Assembly (NCBI GenBank): GCA_050486285.1
Contig: JBJHCZ010000021.1
Span: 1-54,724 of the forward strand
Direction of reading: 5' to 3'
DNA from: JAITWN01 sp050486285
GTDB lineage: Bacteria > Pseudomonadota > Gammaproteobacteria > SZUA-140
Length of the DNA stretch: 54,724 nt
In this document: positions 1 to 8,320 of the stretch, piece by piece
Layout: each line of letters opens with the position of its first letter
Position numbering within the stretch: the stretch's first letter is position 1
The notes under the pieces: model-generated
What the model saw: only the letters and a program-made list of their open reading frames with translations
The model's database searches: none
What the model was told of the DNA's origin: nothing
Program-made: the position numbers and the translations under genes

Positions 1-35
1 GCTGCCGGTCGTCCCGCAACGGGACGGCCGGCAGC
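1..35 (+). terminator. Long GC hairpin, terminator-like
   Basis: Bases 1-16 and 20-35 form an inverted repeat with one mismatch (a possible G.U pair) around a CAA loop. It is followed by TTCCT rather than a strong T run. It could end transcription of a gene lying before the window. Its apex, TCCCG-CAA-CGGGA, resembles the arms of the hairpin elements near 29.8-30.1 kb, so it may instead be a relative of that repeat family. Confidence 0.45.
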
Positions 36-72
36 TTCCTGGCACTGAAACAACAGCGACAGGATAGGCAGC

Positions 73-930
73 ATGGGCCAGGAACCACCGCTCGATCCCA
101 AATGGGGCGCCCCCGGCCGCACGCACGACCCGGTCATGCTCGCGAATTTCCGCCCGCGCCCGACCGATGTCCTCATCACCACCGCGCCCAAGGCCGGCAC
201 GACCTGGATGCAGCAGATCCTGCACCAGCTCCGCAGCGGCGGCGACGACAGCTTCGAATCGATCTTCGACGTCGTCCCGTGGATCGAGTTTCCGAATCCC
301 GAGCGCAGCTGGCAGGACCGCCTCGAGGCCTTCGAACGCCTGCCCGACCCGCGCGTGTTCAAGACCCACTGTACCTGTGAGCAGACCCCCGGCGTCGACA
401 CCGTCCGCATCGTCCTGACCTCGCGCGACCCGCGCGACTGCTGCGTCAGCATGTATCACCATCAGATGAACCTGACCGACGAGGCGCGCGCAGTGATGAA
501 GCTGCCGCCGCCGCCCTCATTCGACGCATTCTTCGACCGCTGGATGGAATTCGGCGCCTGGTATCGCAATGTCGCCGGCTGGTGGCCGCATCGCGATGCG
601 CCGAACCTGCTCTGGCTGCGTTACGAAGACCTCGTCGTCGACCTCGAGAGCGGCATCGACCGGCTGCTCGCGTTTCTCGGCTGGTCTCTCGCGCCGGAGG
701 CGCGGGCACGGGTGCTCGACTATTGCTCGTTCGACTGGATGAAGCGCCACTCAGACCGTTTCACCACGCGCCTGCCGTCAGGCCGGCTGTCGTTCAGGCC
801 GAAGAGTTTCATTCGCAAGGGACAGACCGGCGATCACGCCGGACAGTTGAGCGAGGCGCAGGCGCGCGCGATCATCGAACGGGCGCGCCGGGAGCTGGCG
901 CCTGACTGTGTGGCCTTTCTCGGGCTTTGA
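73..930 (+). CDS. Sulfotransferase family protein (PAPS-dependent type)
   Basis: This 285-residue protein has the layout of cytosolic sulfotransferases (Sulfotransfer_1), which move a sulfuryl group from PAPS to a hydroxyl or amine. The 5'-phosphosulfate loop PKAGTTW is at residues 39-45, a KTH with the likely catalytic histidine at 97-99, and the 3'-phosphate motif SRDPRDCC starts at 117. The C-terminal RKGQTGDH at 248-255 matches the family RKGxxGDW motif with His in place of Trp. There is no signal peptide. The acceptor cannot be told from sequence. It stands alone, and its 3' end overlaps the convergent gene by 59 bases. Confidence 0.9.
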   Translation: MGQEPPLDPKWGAPGRTHDPVMLANFRPRPTDVLITTAPKAGTTWMQQILHQLRSGGDDSFESIFDVVPWIEFPNPERSWQDRLEAFERLPDPRVFKTHCTCEQTPGVDTVRIVLTSRDPRDCCVSMYHHQMNLTDEARAVMKLPPPPSFDAFFDRWMEFGAWYRNVAGWWPHRDAPNLLWLRYEDLVVDLESGIDRLLAFLGWSLAPEARARVLDYCSFDWMKRHSDRFTTRLPSGRLSFRPKSFIRKGQTGDHAGQLSEAQARAIIERARRELAPDCVAFLGL

Positions 931-1399
931 TCGCATCCGCCTCGGCGCGCACCAGCGCGCGCCCGAGCGCCGCGACGCGGCGCTGGTAGTCCGCGACTTC
1001 GGCGGGAAATTCACCGGCTGCAATCGCGGCGGCCAGCGCCTCCTGTTCCTCGGGCGGGATCTCTTCGAGGGTCGCGATATAGGTCTTCAGCGCCTTGCGC
1101 GGATTCTCGATGATCTTGTGGCGCAGGTGGTTCGCGATGAAGAACAGGATGAACGCCATGTAGGGGATGAACAGCGCGACGATCGCGAGGAAGGTCGGAC
1201 TGGTCTCGGGATTGCGCACCGCGGGGACGATGACGGTGATCTGGAAGGTCACCAGCGAGATGATCGCGACGAACGCGGCGATCAGGAAAGGGATCAGCTT
1301 CTTCTGGATGGCGGCCCGCTGGTCCTCGGAGCGGTCGCGTTCGGCCGCAATGTCAGCAGATGTCGGAGGCGGGGAGCCGAGGTCGAATTTGAGGGCCAT
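872..1399 (-). CDS. Small membrane protein of unknown function
   Basis: This 175-residue protein has two hydrophobic segments, at about residues 32-55 and 63-84, followed by a charged, probably helical cytoplasmic tail rich in Glu and Ala. I do not recognise the family. The frame stays open through the tRNA upstream, but translation there only gives the usual tRNA artefact, so I start at the Met at 1399. It lies 17 bases after the tRNA-Ala and could share its transcript. The end runs into the convergent sulfotransferase gene. Confidence 0.65.
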   Translation of the reverse strand: MALKFDLGSPPPTSADIAAERDRSEDQRAAIQKKLIPFLIAAFVAIISLVTFQITVIVPAVRNPETSPTFLAIVALFIPYMAFILFFIANHLRHKIIENPRKALKTYIATLEEIPPEEQEALAAAIAAGEFPAEVADYQRRVAALGRALVRAEADAIKARERPHSQAPAPGAPVR

Positions 1400-1416
1400 C
1401 GTCCCGGAAACAGGGT

Positions 1417-1492
<76 letters not shown>

Positions 1493-1595
1493 ACGGATTT
1501 TCACCCCGCGGTCTTCGTGCCGCGCAGGCGAGGCCAGATTCTAGCATTGATGGACCGGCGATGGCCAGAACCGCCGCGCGGACGCGGCGACCGGC

Positions 1596-2090
1596 TCAGA
1601 TCTTGCCGAGACTGTGTCGGTCCCAGCTGACGGGTGAGGTGCCGCGGGGGCCGTATTGCTGCGGCGACTCGCCCTGGGTCTGACCCTTGAGCAGGGACAG
1701 TACCTGGCGGGTGTGGCGCAGGCCGGACTGGATCAGCGCGCCGTTGATGTTGTTCTGCCGCTGGCATTCCCCGGCCAGTTCGAGCAGACGCATCCAGTTG
1801 TCGACCAGGCGACTGCGACGGCGCGGATCGGCAGGCGCGGCGCCGTCGACGGCCAGCGGGTCCGCGGCCTGTCCCGATGCGCGGATCAAGCCTTCGCGTT
1901 CGCGGTCGAGCGTCTCGAGTGCGGCCAGCGCGTCGCGTTTGGCGTCGACGGCCCGCTCGATGCGCGCGGCATCGCGGGTCGACAGCGCCGCGTTTTCCTC
2001 GCGCAGGGTTTCGAGCAGTCGTTGACTCGCGTCGATTTCGCGCGCGACGCAGTCATCGAGTCGTTGCCACAGGTCGTTAGAAGTCGTCAT
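1596..2090 (-). CDS. flgN: Flagellar export chaperone FlgN
   Basis: FlgN is the cytoplasmic chaperone that holds the hook-filament junction proteins FlgK and FlgL before export. The 164-residue product is a Glu/Arg/Leu-rich helical protein with the family feature of a long N-terminal coiled region, and the segment LVDNWMRLLELAGECQRQN at about residues 105-125 looks like the conserved FlgN core. I chose the Met at 2090 because AGGAAA lies just upstream; an in-frame Met at 2123 is possible. It follows flgM by 43 bases, as in Pseudomonas. Confidence 0.9.
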   Translation of the reverse strand: MTTSNDLWQRLDDCVAREIDASQRLLETLREENAALSTRDAARIERAVDAKRDALAALETLDREREGLIRASGQAADPLAVDGAAPADPRRRSRLVDNWMRLLELAGECQRQNNINGALIQSGLRHTRQVLSLLKGQTQGESPQQYGPRGTSPVSWDRHSLGKI

Positions 2091-2133
2091 GTCGTTTCCT
2101 GTCTCCGGTATATGGATATTCAATCGTCTGCGG

Positions 2134-2460
2134 TCAGCCGGCGGTATTGCCGAACAGCGCGATCTCGCGGTCGATCAGCCGGTCGGCAACCCTGCCGAAA
2201 TCCGGCTGGAAGCTGCCGTCCTCGATCGACTGGCGTATCGTGTTGACGCGCGCGGTATCGACGACCGGGATCTCGGCGATCCGGTTGTCGAGTCGCTGCA
2301 TCAGCCCGGCGCTGCCGGTCAGCACGACCGAGTCCGTCGGGGTCTTTCCGCCGCCGTCCTGTCGTTCGCCGTTGCCTTCGTTGCGCACGACGCGCAGCGA
2401 ACCGGACTCTCCGGCCCGGCCCGGCTGGGGCGTCGACGATCCGTTGATTTCTATGGGCAT
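2134..2460 (-). CDS. flgM: Negative regulator of flagellin synthesis FlgM (anti-sigma28)
   Basis: FlgM binds FliA (encoded at about 41.5 kb) and keeps sigma28 off until the hook is finished, when FlgM is exported. The 108-residue protein has the usual two parts: a low-complexity, disordered N half rich in Gly, Ser and Thr, and a helical C half (about residues 60-105) that carries the sigma-binding helices. AGGA precedes the start. It sits between flgA and flgN. I looked for a sigma28 site just upstream and did not find a convincing one. Confidence 0.92.
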   Translation of the reverse strand: MPIEINGSSTPQPGRAGESGSLRVVRNEGNGERQDGGGKTPTDSVVLTGSAGLMQRLDNRIAEIPVVDTARVNTIRQSIEDGSFQPDFGRVADRLIDREIALFGNTAG

Positions 2461-2552
2461 ATTCCTCGCTCCTGTGCTCTCACTCGCTGTATCGACCGCT
2501 GCGACGATATATAAATAGCATCGATACGGCGAATGTTCGCATCGGCATCCGT

Positions 2553-3260
2553 CTACATCTGCACCAGGACGGCGCCGTGCGCGGTGACCCTCCCTTCGAT
2601 GATACGTTTCGACTTGTTGTTCCTGACCCGGATACGGTCGCCCTCGGCGCCGTCCGACAATGCGCTGCCGGCCATCCTCACCTCGAAGTTGCCGGTGCGC
2701 GAGACGATCACGACTTCATCGCCCCGGCGCACCAGGCGGGGACGCTCGATCATTGCCGGCGTCAGCACCAGGCCGCCCTGCAGCGGTTGTTTCAGCACCA
2801 TGCCGATCGCCAGTTCCGGATCGTCGAGATAGCCGTGTCCCGATGCGGTGATGTCGCGTTCGGCGATCTCGATGTGTTCCGGGCCGATCTCGGTGCCGCG
2901 GGCGAGAAAGCCCCGCGCGACGACGACCGATTCGAGCAGCGAGACCCGCGCCGGCACGAACAGGCTCCACGGCTGCGTGCCGCCGCAGCGGATACCGACG
3001 CTGGTATTGCCGGCGAGACGACTGCCCGGCGGCAACCATGCCTCGAGCCCGGCATCACAGCGGGCCAGCCGCAGGCGACGGTCGAGGCTGCCGAGGCGGA
3101 TCTCGCTTTTGCCGGCATGGCCGGCCAGTTGCTGTTCGAGGAAATCCCGCGCAGTGTCGAGGATGCGCGCATGCGACTCGGCCTCGATACCCTGCGGCGC
3201 GGCCGCGGCCGTTGCCGACAGCGCCAGTGCCGCGAGTCCTGCGATGATCGTCTGTCTCAT
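2553..3260 (-). CDS. flgA: Flagellar basal body P-ring formation protein FlgA
   Basis: FlgA is the periplasmic chaperone for assembly of the P ring from FlgI. The 235-residue protein starts with a clear Sec signal peptide (hydrophobic core up to about residue 19, ending ATAAAA). Its C-terminal two thirds form the SAF/ChapFlgA domain, including the stretch ALSDGAEGDRIRVRN near the end. I start at the Met at 3260, which places the signal peptide at the N terminus; an upstream Met at 3305 would add a charged leader. It heads the flgAMN operon. Confidence 0.95.
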   Translation of the reverse strand: MRQTIIAGLAALALSATAAAAPQGIEAESHARILDTARDFLEQQLAGHAGKSEIRLGSLDRRLRLARCDAGLEAWLPPGSRLAGNTSVGIRCGGTQPWSLFVPARVSLLESVVVARGFLARGTEIGPEHIEIAERDITASGHGYLDDPELAIGMVLKQPLQGGLVLTPAMIERPRLVRRGDEVVIVSRTGNFEVRMAGSALSDGAEGDRIRVRNNKSKRIIEGRVTAHGAVLVQM

Positions 3261-3311
3261 TGCCGTCCGTCTCCGATCTGATGGCTCCAATTCCGATGGC
3301 GACAATACTCA

Positions 3312-3327
3312 TTCAATATCCATGCCA
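3312..3327 (-). promoter_or_regulatory. Candidate sigma54 promoter for flgA-flgM-flgN
   Basis: On the minus strand this reads TGGCATG-GATA-TTGAA. The -24 element is near perfect and the spacing is correct, but the -12 element has GA where sigma54 promoters almost always have GC. The expected start would be near 3301, about 40 bases before flgA. Confidence 0.45.
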
Positions 3328-3451
3328 TATATGGGGCGGCGATCCCCGGGGTCCTCCCGGGCCGGCGTTGCCGGTTGCGGCGCCGCCTTGCCGCCCGGCG
3401 GCAGTACATTGCCGAGGACACCTTGCCGAGGGCGCCGGGATTGATCATCAA

Positions 3452-3464
3452 GTCAATGTTTGAC
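3452..3464. promoter_or_regulatory. Palindrome resembling a FleQ binding site
   Basis: GTCAATGTTTGAC is a perfect 5-3-5 palindrome (GTCAA/TTGAC). It resembles the FleQ box described in Pseudomonas, GTCAATAAATTGAC, but is one base shorter. It lies 15 bases before the flgB sigma54 promoter and between the two divergent operons, so one site could serve both. Confidence 0.45.
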
Positions 3465-3479
3465 AGAGATATTTCTGCT

Positions 3480-3495
3480 TGGCATGGCAATTGCT
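3480..3495 (+). promoter_or_regulatory. Sigma54 promoter of the flgB operon
   Basis: TGGCATG-GCAA-TTGCT matches the sigma54 consensus in both the -24 (GG) and -12 (GC) elements with exact spacing. Transcription would start near 3506, 28 bases before flgB, consistent with FleQ/FleR-activated class II or III expression of rod and hook genes. Confidence 0.85.
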
Positions 3496-3533
3496 CTTGT
3501 TGCGCAGGACGGACCATCACGGAGTGACGCCCG

Positions 3534-3935
3534 ATGTCATCGAAGATCGACGCCGCGTTCGGGATCCATGCCCAGGCCCTGCAGCTCTACGGCAAGCGCG
3601 CCGAGGTGCTGGCCGCGAACATGGCCAATGCGGATACGCCCGGCTACAAGGCGCGCGACATCGACTTTCGCGCGGCGCTCAACGGCGCGATGGGCGGCGA
3701 ACTGTCGATGGCGAAGACCAACGCCCGACATATCGACACCGCCGCGGCGGCCGGTGATGCGATGCACATGCAACTGAAGTACCGGATACCGCAACAGACC
3801 TCGGCCGACGGCAACACGGTCGATGTCCAGGTCGAGCAGGCGCAGTTCGCCGAGAACGCGATCCGCCACCAGGCGAGCTTCACGTTCCTGGACGGCACCA
3901 TCAAGAGACTGCTCGGCGCCATCAGGGGAGAATGA
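3534..3935 (+). CDS. flgB: Flagellar basal body rod protein FlgB
   Basis: FlgB is a proximal rod subunit, exported through the flagellar type III system. The 133-residue product carries the N-terminal rod-protein motif (LAANMANADTPGYKARDIDF, residues 26-45) and the C-terminal helix that packs into the rod. The length is normal for the family. It is the first gene of the flgB-flgJ/L run, 38 bases after the sigma54 promoter, and its stop is followed after two bases by the flgC start. Confidence 0.97.
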   Translation: MSSKIDAAFGIHAQALQLYGKRAEVLAANMANADTPGYKARDIDFRAALNGAMGGELSMAKTNARHIDTAAAAGDAMHMQLKYRIPQQTSADGNTVDVQVEQAQFAENAIRHQASFTFLDGTIKRLLGAIRGE

Positions 3936-3937
3936 TC

Positions 3938-4345
3938 ATGGGTCTGTTTTCGATTTTCGACATCGCCGGCTCGGCCATGAGCGCGCAGACCGTGCGACTG
4001 AATACGACGGCGAGCAATCTCGCCAATGCCGACAGCGTCAGCGCCACGGAAGAGGGTGTCTACAAGGCGCGCCGGCCGGTGTTCGAGAGTTTCCAGAAGA
4101 CGCTGGACAACAGTGTCGCCGGCGTGCGCGTCACCGGCATCGTCGAGGATACCAAGCCGGCGCAGCAGCAGTACCAGCCGGATCACCCGCTGGCCAACGC
4201 CGAGGGCTATGTCTATCGCCCTAACGTCAATGTGGTCGAGGAGATGGCGGACATGATCTCCGCCTCGCGTACCTACCAGAATAACGTCGAGGTCGTGAAT
4301 ACCTCGAAACAGATGCTGATGAACCTGCTGCGCCTCGGACAGTGA
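3938..4345 (+). CDS. flgC: Flagellar basal body rod protein FlgC
   Basis: FlgC is a proximal rod subunit. The 135-residue protein has the family N terminus (SIFDIAGSAMSAQTVRLN) with the ANLA-type turn SNLANADSVSA, and the C-terminal motif VVEEMADMISASRTYQNNVE common to rod, hook and junction proteins. AGGGGAG lies 7 bases before the ATG at 3938, so I prefer it to the ATG at 3932 that overlaps the flgB stop. Confidence 0.96.
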   Translation: MGLFSIFDIAGSAMSAQTVRLNTTASNLANADSVSATEEGVYKARRPVFESFQKTLDNSVAGVRVTGIVEDTKPAQQQYQPDHPLANAEGYVYRPNVNVVEEMADMISASRTYQNNVEVVNTSKQMLMNLLRLGQ

Positions 4346-4386
4346 CGCGACGGCCGGATCCACGACAACCGCACGGGACAAGTTAA

Positions 4387-5055
4387 ATGACGACGATCGA
4401 CACGCAGTTGCTGAACAGCCTGGGACTGACGCAGACGCAGGACAACAGCCGTTCCGACAAGCTCGGACAGACCGAGTTCCTGAAGCTGATGGTCACCCAG
4501 CTCAACAACCAGGACCCGCTGAAGCCGATGGAGAGCGGCGAGTTCTATACCCAGATCGCGCAGTTCAGCACGGTGGCCGGGATCCAGGACCTGCAGGATA
4601 CCTTCCAGCAGGTCGCGACCGCGATGTACTCGGGGCAGGCCTTGCAGGCCTCCGCGATGGTCGGCCGTTCGGTGCTGGTGCCTTCCGAGACCGTACAGCT
4701 CGGGCCTGACGGCGGGGTTACGGGCGCGATCGATGTGCCGGTCGGCACCAGCCAGCTCACGGTCGGCATCTATGATGCCGCCGGTCAGTTCGTCCGCCGA
4801 CTCGACCTCGGCGCGCAGAACACGGGCAGCACGCAGTTCAACTGGGACGGTCGTAATGACGAAGGCGTGCGCGTCGCCGACGGAACCTATTACATCGAGG
4901 CCGACATGCAGCTGGATGGTCGGTCCTTTGCCCTCGACACGCTGGTCACTGCCAGGGTCGACAGCGTCACGATGGGACGCAACGGACAGGGTATCACGCT
5001 GAATGTCGCCGGCATCGGTCCGGTCGCGCTCGGCAACGTCAAGCAGGTCATGTAG
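4387..5055 (+). CDS. flgD: Flagellar hook assembly (capping) protein FlgD
   Basis: FlgD is the scaffold cap on which FlgE hook subunits assemble; it is not kept in the finished filament. The 222-residue product has the conserved N-terminal export/assembly region with LGQTEFLKLMVTQLNNQDPL at about residues 26-45 and QFSTVAGIQDL after it. The C half holds the FlgD tudor-like and FLG-Ig-like domains, including FNWDGRNDEGVRVADGTYY. It lies between flgC and flgE as expected. Confidence 0.97.
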   Translation: MTTIDTQLLNSLGLTQTQDNSRSDKLGQTEFLKLMVTQLNNQDPLKPMESGEFYTQIAQFSTVAGIQDLQDTFQQVATAMYSGQALQASAMVGRSVLVPSETVQLGPDGGVTGAIDVPVGTSQLTVGIYDAAGQFVRRLDLGAQNTGSTQFNWDGRNDEGVRVADGTYYIEADMQLDGRSFALDTLVTARVDSVTMGRNGQGITLNVAGIGPVALGNVKQVM

Positions 5056-5096
5056 GCAGTCAACGTTTAACGCTCGATCACCAGGGAGATAGCGCA

Positions 5097-6713
5097 ATGC
5101 CATTTCGTACAGCTCTGAGCGGCCTGAACGCCGCGTCCGCGGACCTGCGGGTCATCGGCAACAACGTCGCCAATGCCAGCACCACCGGTTTCAAGCAGTC
5201 GACGGTGCATTTCTCGGACGTGTTCGCGAGCTCGGGACTCGGGTCGTCCTCGAACGCGATCGGCAGCGGCGTGCGCATCGCCAACATCGCCCAGGAGTTC
5301 TCCGGCGGCAACATCGAGTTCACCAACAACAATCTCGACCTCGCGATCAGCGGCCAGGGCTTCTTCCGTCTGAACGACGGCGGCAGCATCGTCTATTCGC
5401 GCGCCGGCGCCTTCGGCGTCAACAACACAGGCTTCATCGTCAATGCGCAGGGACAGCGGCTGACCGGTTACCTCGCCGACGGCGCCGGCAATGTCACCGG
5501 CGCGCTCGGCGACATCCAGCTCGACACCTCCGACATCGCGCCGCAGGCGACCAGCGCCATTCGCTTCGGCCTCAATCTCAATGCCTCGGCAAACGTGCCG
5601 GCCGGTCACCAGGTTTCGGGCATCATCTCGCTGGGCAGCGCCGGGGCGAATCCGGTGCTCGACACCGACGATTCTCCGGTGACGACGGCGCCGCTGAACC
5701 TGGTCGATGCCTTCGGCCAGCCGGTCGCCGGCGCACAACTGCAGTTCACGCACCTGGGCGGCGATGACTGGGAGGTCACGATGATCGGCGCCGGCGGCAC
5801 GACCAGCACCGCGCAGTTGACGGTCGGCACCACCGGCAGCGTGACCCTGAACTGGGACGCTGACGGTCCCGGCGGCCCGCAGCCGGCGACGCAGCTGACG
5901 ATCGATGTGTCCACTCTGACACAGGTTGCGGGCGGCGGCGGCACGGATGTGACGGCCGGCGCCGACGGCGCCGTACAGGCGCCGTTCGACGTGACCGATG
6001 CATCGACCTTCAACAACTCGACCTCGCTGACGATCTACGACTCGCTCGGCACGCCGCATCTGGCCACCGCCTACTATCGCAAGACCGGCATTCCGAACCA
6101 GTGGGAGACCTATGTCTTCGTCAACGGCCAGCAGGTGCCGGGCGCGCAGCCGAACGGTTCCGACATGATGCAGTTCACGTCAAACGGCATGCTGCAGTCG
6201 ATCAACGGCAATCCCGTGCCGCCGTCGTCGATCACGATGACGCCGGTCAATCCGGGCGGCGGCGCCTCGAACCTGACCCTGACGATGGACTACGGCACGA
6301 TCACCCAGTTCGGCGGCGGCTTCAATGTCACCTCGCTGCAGCAGGACGGTTTCACGACCGGTCGCCTGAGCGGCATCGACATCGACAGCTCCGGCGTGCT
6401 GCTGGCGCGCTTCACCAACGGCCAGACCCGCGTGCTGGCACAGGTGGCGCTGGCGAACTTCAGCAATCCGCAGGGGCTGGTCCAGCTCGGCGACACCAGC
6501 TGGGCGGAGAGCTTCGAGTCGGGCAGTCCGCTGGTGTCGACTGCGGGCTCCTCGAGCCTCGGCCTGATCGAGTCCGGCGCGCTCGAAGGATCGAACGTCG
6601 ACCTGACCGAACAGCTGGTGCGGATGATCACGGCGCAGCGCAACTTCCAGGCCAACGCCCAGATCATCTCGACCGCCGATACGGTGACCCAGACCATCAT
6701 CAACCTGCGTTGA
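5097..6713 (+). CDS. flgE: Flagellar hook protein FlgE
   Basis: FlgE is the hook subunit. At 538 residues it is longer than the E. coli protein (about 400), a common feature of Pseudomonas-type hooks with extra surface domains. The N terminus PFRTALSGLNAASADLRVIG and the NNVANASTTGFKQS turn are diagnostic, and the C-terminal ALEGSNVDLTEQLVRMITAQ motif is shared with other axial proteins. AGGGAGAT precedes the ATG. The middle (about residues 180-330) is rich in Gly, Thr and Asp, typical of the variable outer domains. Confidence 0.97.
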   Translation: MPFRTALSGLNAASADLRVIGNNVANASTTGFKQSTVHFSDVFASSGLGSSSNAIGSGVRIANIAQEFSGGNIEFTNNNLDLAISGQGFFRLNDGGSIVYSRAGAFGVNNTGFIVNAQGQRLTGYLADGAGNVTGALGDIQLDTSDIAPQATSAIRFGLNLNASANVPAGHQVSGIISLGSAGANPVLDTDDSPVTTAPLNLVDAFGQPVAGAQLQFTHLGGDDWEVTMIGAGGTTSTAQLTVGTTGSVTLNWDADGPGGPQPATQLTIDVSTLTQVAGGGGTDVTAGADGAVQAPFDVTDASTFNNSTSLTIYDSLGTPHLATAYYRKTGIPNQWETYVFVNGQQVPGAQPNGSDMMQFTSNGMLQSINGNPVPPSSITMTPVNPGGGASNLTLTMDYGTITQFGGGFNVTSLQQDGFTTGRLSGIDIDSSGVLLARFTNGQTRVLAQVALANFSNPQGLVQLGDTSWAESFESGSPLVSTAGSSSLGLIESGALEGSNVDLTEQLVRMITAQRNFQANAQIISTADTVTQTIINLR

Positions 6714-6751
6714 TGACGGACGCTGAACGACAAACGGGCGGAGGCTAGACG

Positions 6752-7492
6752 ATGGACCGGATGCTTTATGTCGCGATGACCGGCGCCAGCCAGACCCTGC
6801 AGGCGCAGGCGGCCAACGCCCATAATCTTGCCAATGCCTCGACGACCGGATTCCGCGAGGACCTGCTCGGCTTCACCAATGTCGAGATCGAGGGACCGGG
6901 GCACCCGACGCGCGTCTACAGCGTGCTCGGCCCCGAGGCCTTCAACCAGGCGCCGGGTCCGCAGATGGTGACCGGCAACGAACTTGACGTCGCGGTCGAC
7001 GGCGAAGGCTGGATCGCCGTGCAGTCGGCGAACGGCCTCGAGGCCTTCACCCGCGCCGGCAACCTGCGCGTGACGCCGAACGGCACGCTGGTGACCGGCG
7101 CCGGCCATCCGGTGCTCGGCGATTCGGGCGCGCCGATCGCGATACCGCCGGCGGAAAAGATCGAGATCGGTGTCGACGGCACGATCTCGATAAGACCGAT
7201 CGGCCAGACGCCGGATGCGCTCGCGGTCGTCGATCGCATCAAGCTGGTCCGTCCCGATCCGGAGACCCTGGTCAAGGGCCCCGACGGACTCGTGTATGAG
7301 CAGAATGGACTGCCCGGACTGGCCGATGCCTCGGTACGGCTGGTCACCGGCGCGCTCGAGGGCAGCAATGTCAATACGGTCGACGCGATGGTCAGCATGA
7401 TCGCGCTGTCGCGCCAGTTCGAAATGCAGATCAAGCTGATGCAGACCGCGGAAGAGAACGACAAGTCGTCCGCGCGCCTGATGCAGCTGTAA
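6752..7492 (+). CDS. flgF: Flagellar basal body rod protein FlgF
   Basis: FlgF is a rod subunit next to FlgG. The 246-residue protein begins MDRMLYVAMTGASQTLQAQA, contains HNLANASTTGFREDL, the central ELDVAVDGEGWIAVQ strand region, and ends with ALEGSNVNTVDAMVSMIALS. The family length is about 245-250. A strong GGAGG lies 8 bases before the start. It is co-transcribed with flgE and flgG. Confidence 0.97.
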   Translation: MDRMLYVAMTGASQTLQAQAANAHNLANASTTGFREDLLGFTNVEIEGPGHPTRVYSVLGPEAFNQAPGPQMVTGNELDVAVDGEGWIAVQSANGLEAFTRAGNLRVTPNGTLVTGAGHPVLGDSGAPIAIPPAEKIEIGVDGTISIRPIGQTPDALAVVDRIKLVRPDPETLVKGPDGLVYEQNGLPGLADASVRLVTGALEGSNVNTVDAMVSMIALSRQFEMQIKLMQTAEENDKSSARLMQL

Positions 7493-7520
7493 CGCGAAAC
7501 ATCTTTCGGAGAACAGACCG

Positions 7521-8306
7521 ATGAGCAATGCACTGTGGATAGCCAAGACCGGACTCGACGCCCAGCAGAACCGGATGTCGGTGATCTCGAACAATCTTGC
7601 CAACGTCAACACGACCGGCTTCAAGAAGGACCGGGCGGTGTTCGAGGACCTGCTGTACCAGAACGTGCGCCAGGTCGGCGCGCAGTCAGCGCAGGATTCG
7701 CTGCTGCCGACCGGTCTGAGCTTCGGCACCGGCGTGCGCACGGTCGCCACCGAAAAGCTGTTCACGCAGGGGACGACGATCGACACCGGCAATCCGCTGC
7801 ACATGGCGATCGAGGGGCGCGGTTTCTTCCAGGTACTGAAGCCGGACGGTACGATCGGCTATACCCGGGACGGCTCGTTCAACGTCGATGCCCAGGGCCA
7901 GGTCGTGACCTCGAGCGGGTATGCCTTGCAGCCGGCGATCACCATCCCGAACAACGCGCTGACCGTGACCATCGGCCAGGACGGCGTGGTCACCGTGCTG
8001 ACGCCCGGTAACCCGACGCCGACCCAGGTCGGCACCGTGCAGCTCGCCGATTTCGTCAACCCGGCCGGCCTGCAGCCGATCGGACAGAACCTGTTCCTGG
8101 AGTCGGCGTCGAGCGGCGCCGCGGTGACCGGCACGCCGGCGATCAACGGCCTCGGCAGCGTGATCCAGTCGGCGCTGGAAAGCTCGAACATCAATGTCGT
8201 CGAGGAACTCGTCAACATGATCGAGGCCCAGCGCGCCTACGAGATGAATTCGAAGGCGATCTCGTCCGTCGATCGCATGCTGCAGTACGTCAACAACAAT
8301 CTCTGA
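7521..8306 (+). CDS. flgG: Flagellar distal rod protein FlgG
   Basis: FlgG forms the distal rod that passes through the P and L rings. The 261-residue protein shows the classic start (MSNALWIAKTGLDAQQNRMS), SNNLANVNTTGFKKDRAVFE, the central GRGFFQV region, and the C-terminal LESSNINVVEELVNMIEAQR motif, with RMLQYVNNNL at the end. Length and order (between flgF and flgH) are standard, with CGGAG ahead of the start. Confidence 0.98.
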   Translation: MSNALWIAKTGLDAQQNRMSVISNNLANVNTTGFKKDRAVFEDLLYQNVRQVGAQSAQDSLLPTGLSFGTGVRTVATEKLFTQGTTIDTGNPLHMAIEGRGFFQVLKPDGTIGYTRDGSFNVDAQGQVVTSSGYALQPAITIPNNALTVTIGQDGVVTVLTPGNPTPTQVGTVQLADFVNPAGLQPIGQNLFLESASSGAAVTGTPAINGLGSVIQSALESSNINVVEELVNMIEAQRAYEMNSKAISSVDRMLQYVNNNL

Positions 8307-8320
8307 CGGGGACCGCGTCG

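Noticed and set aside
2461..2552. Possible sigma28 promoter for flgM on the minus strand (GCCGATGC at 2539-2546)
   Set aside because: The -10-like part is incomplete and no TAAA-type -35 lies at the right distance.
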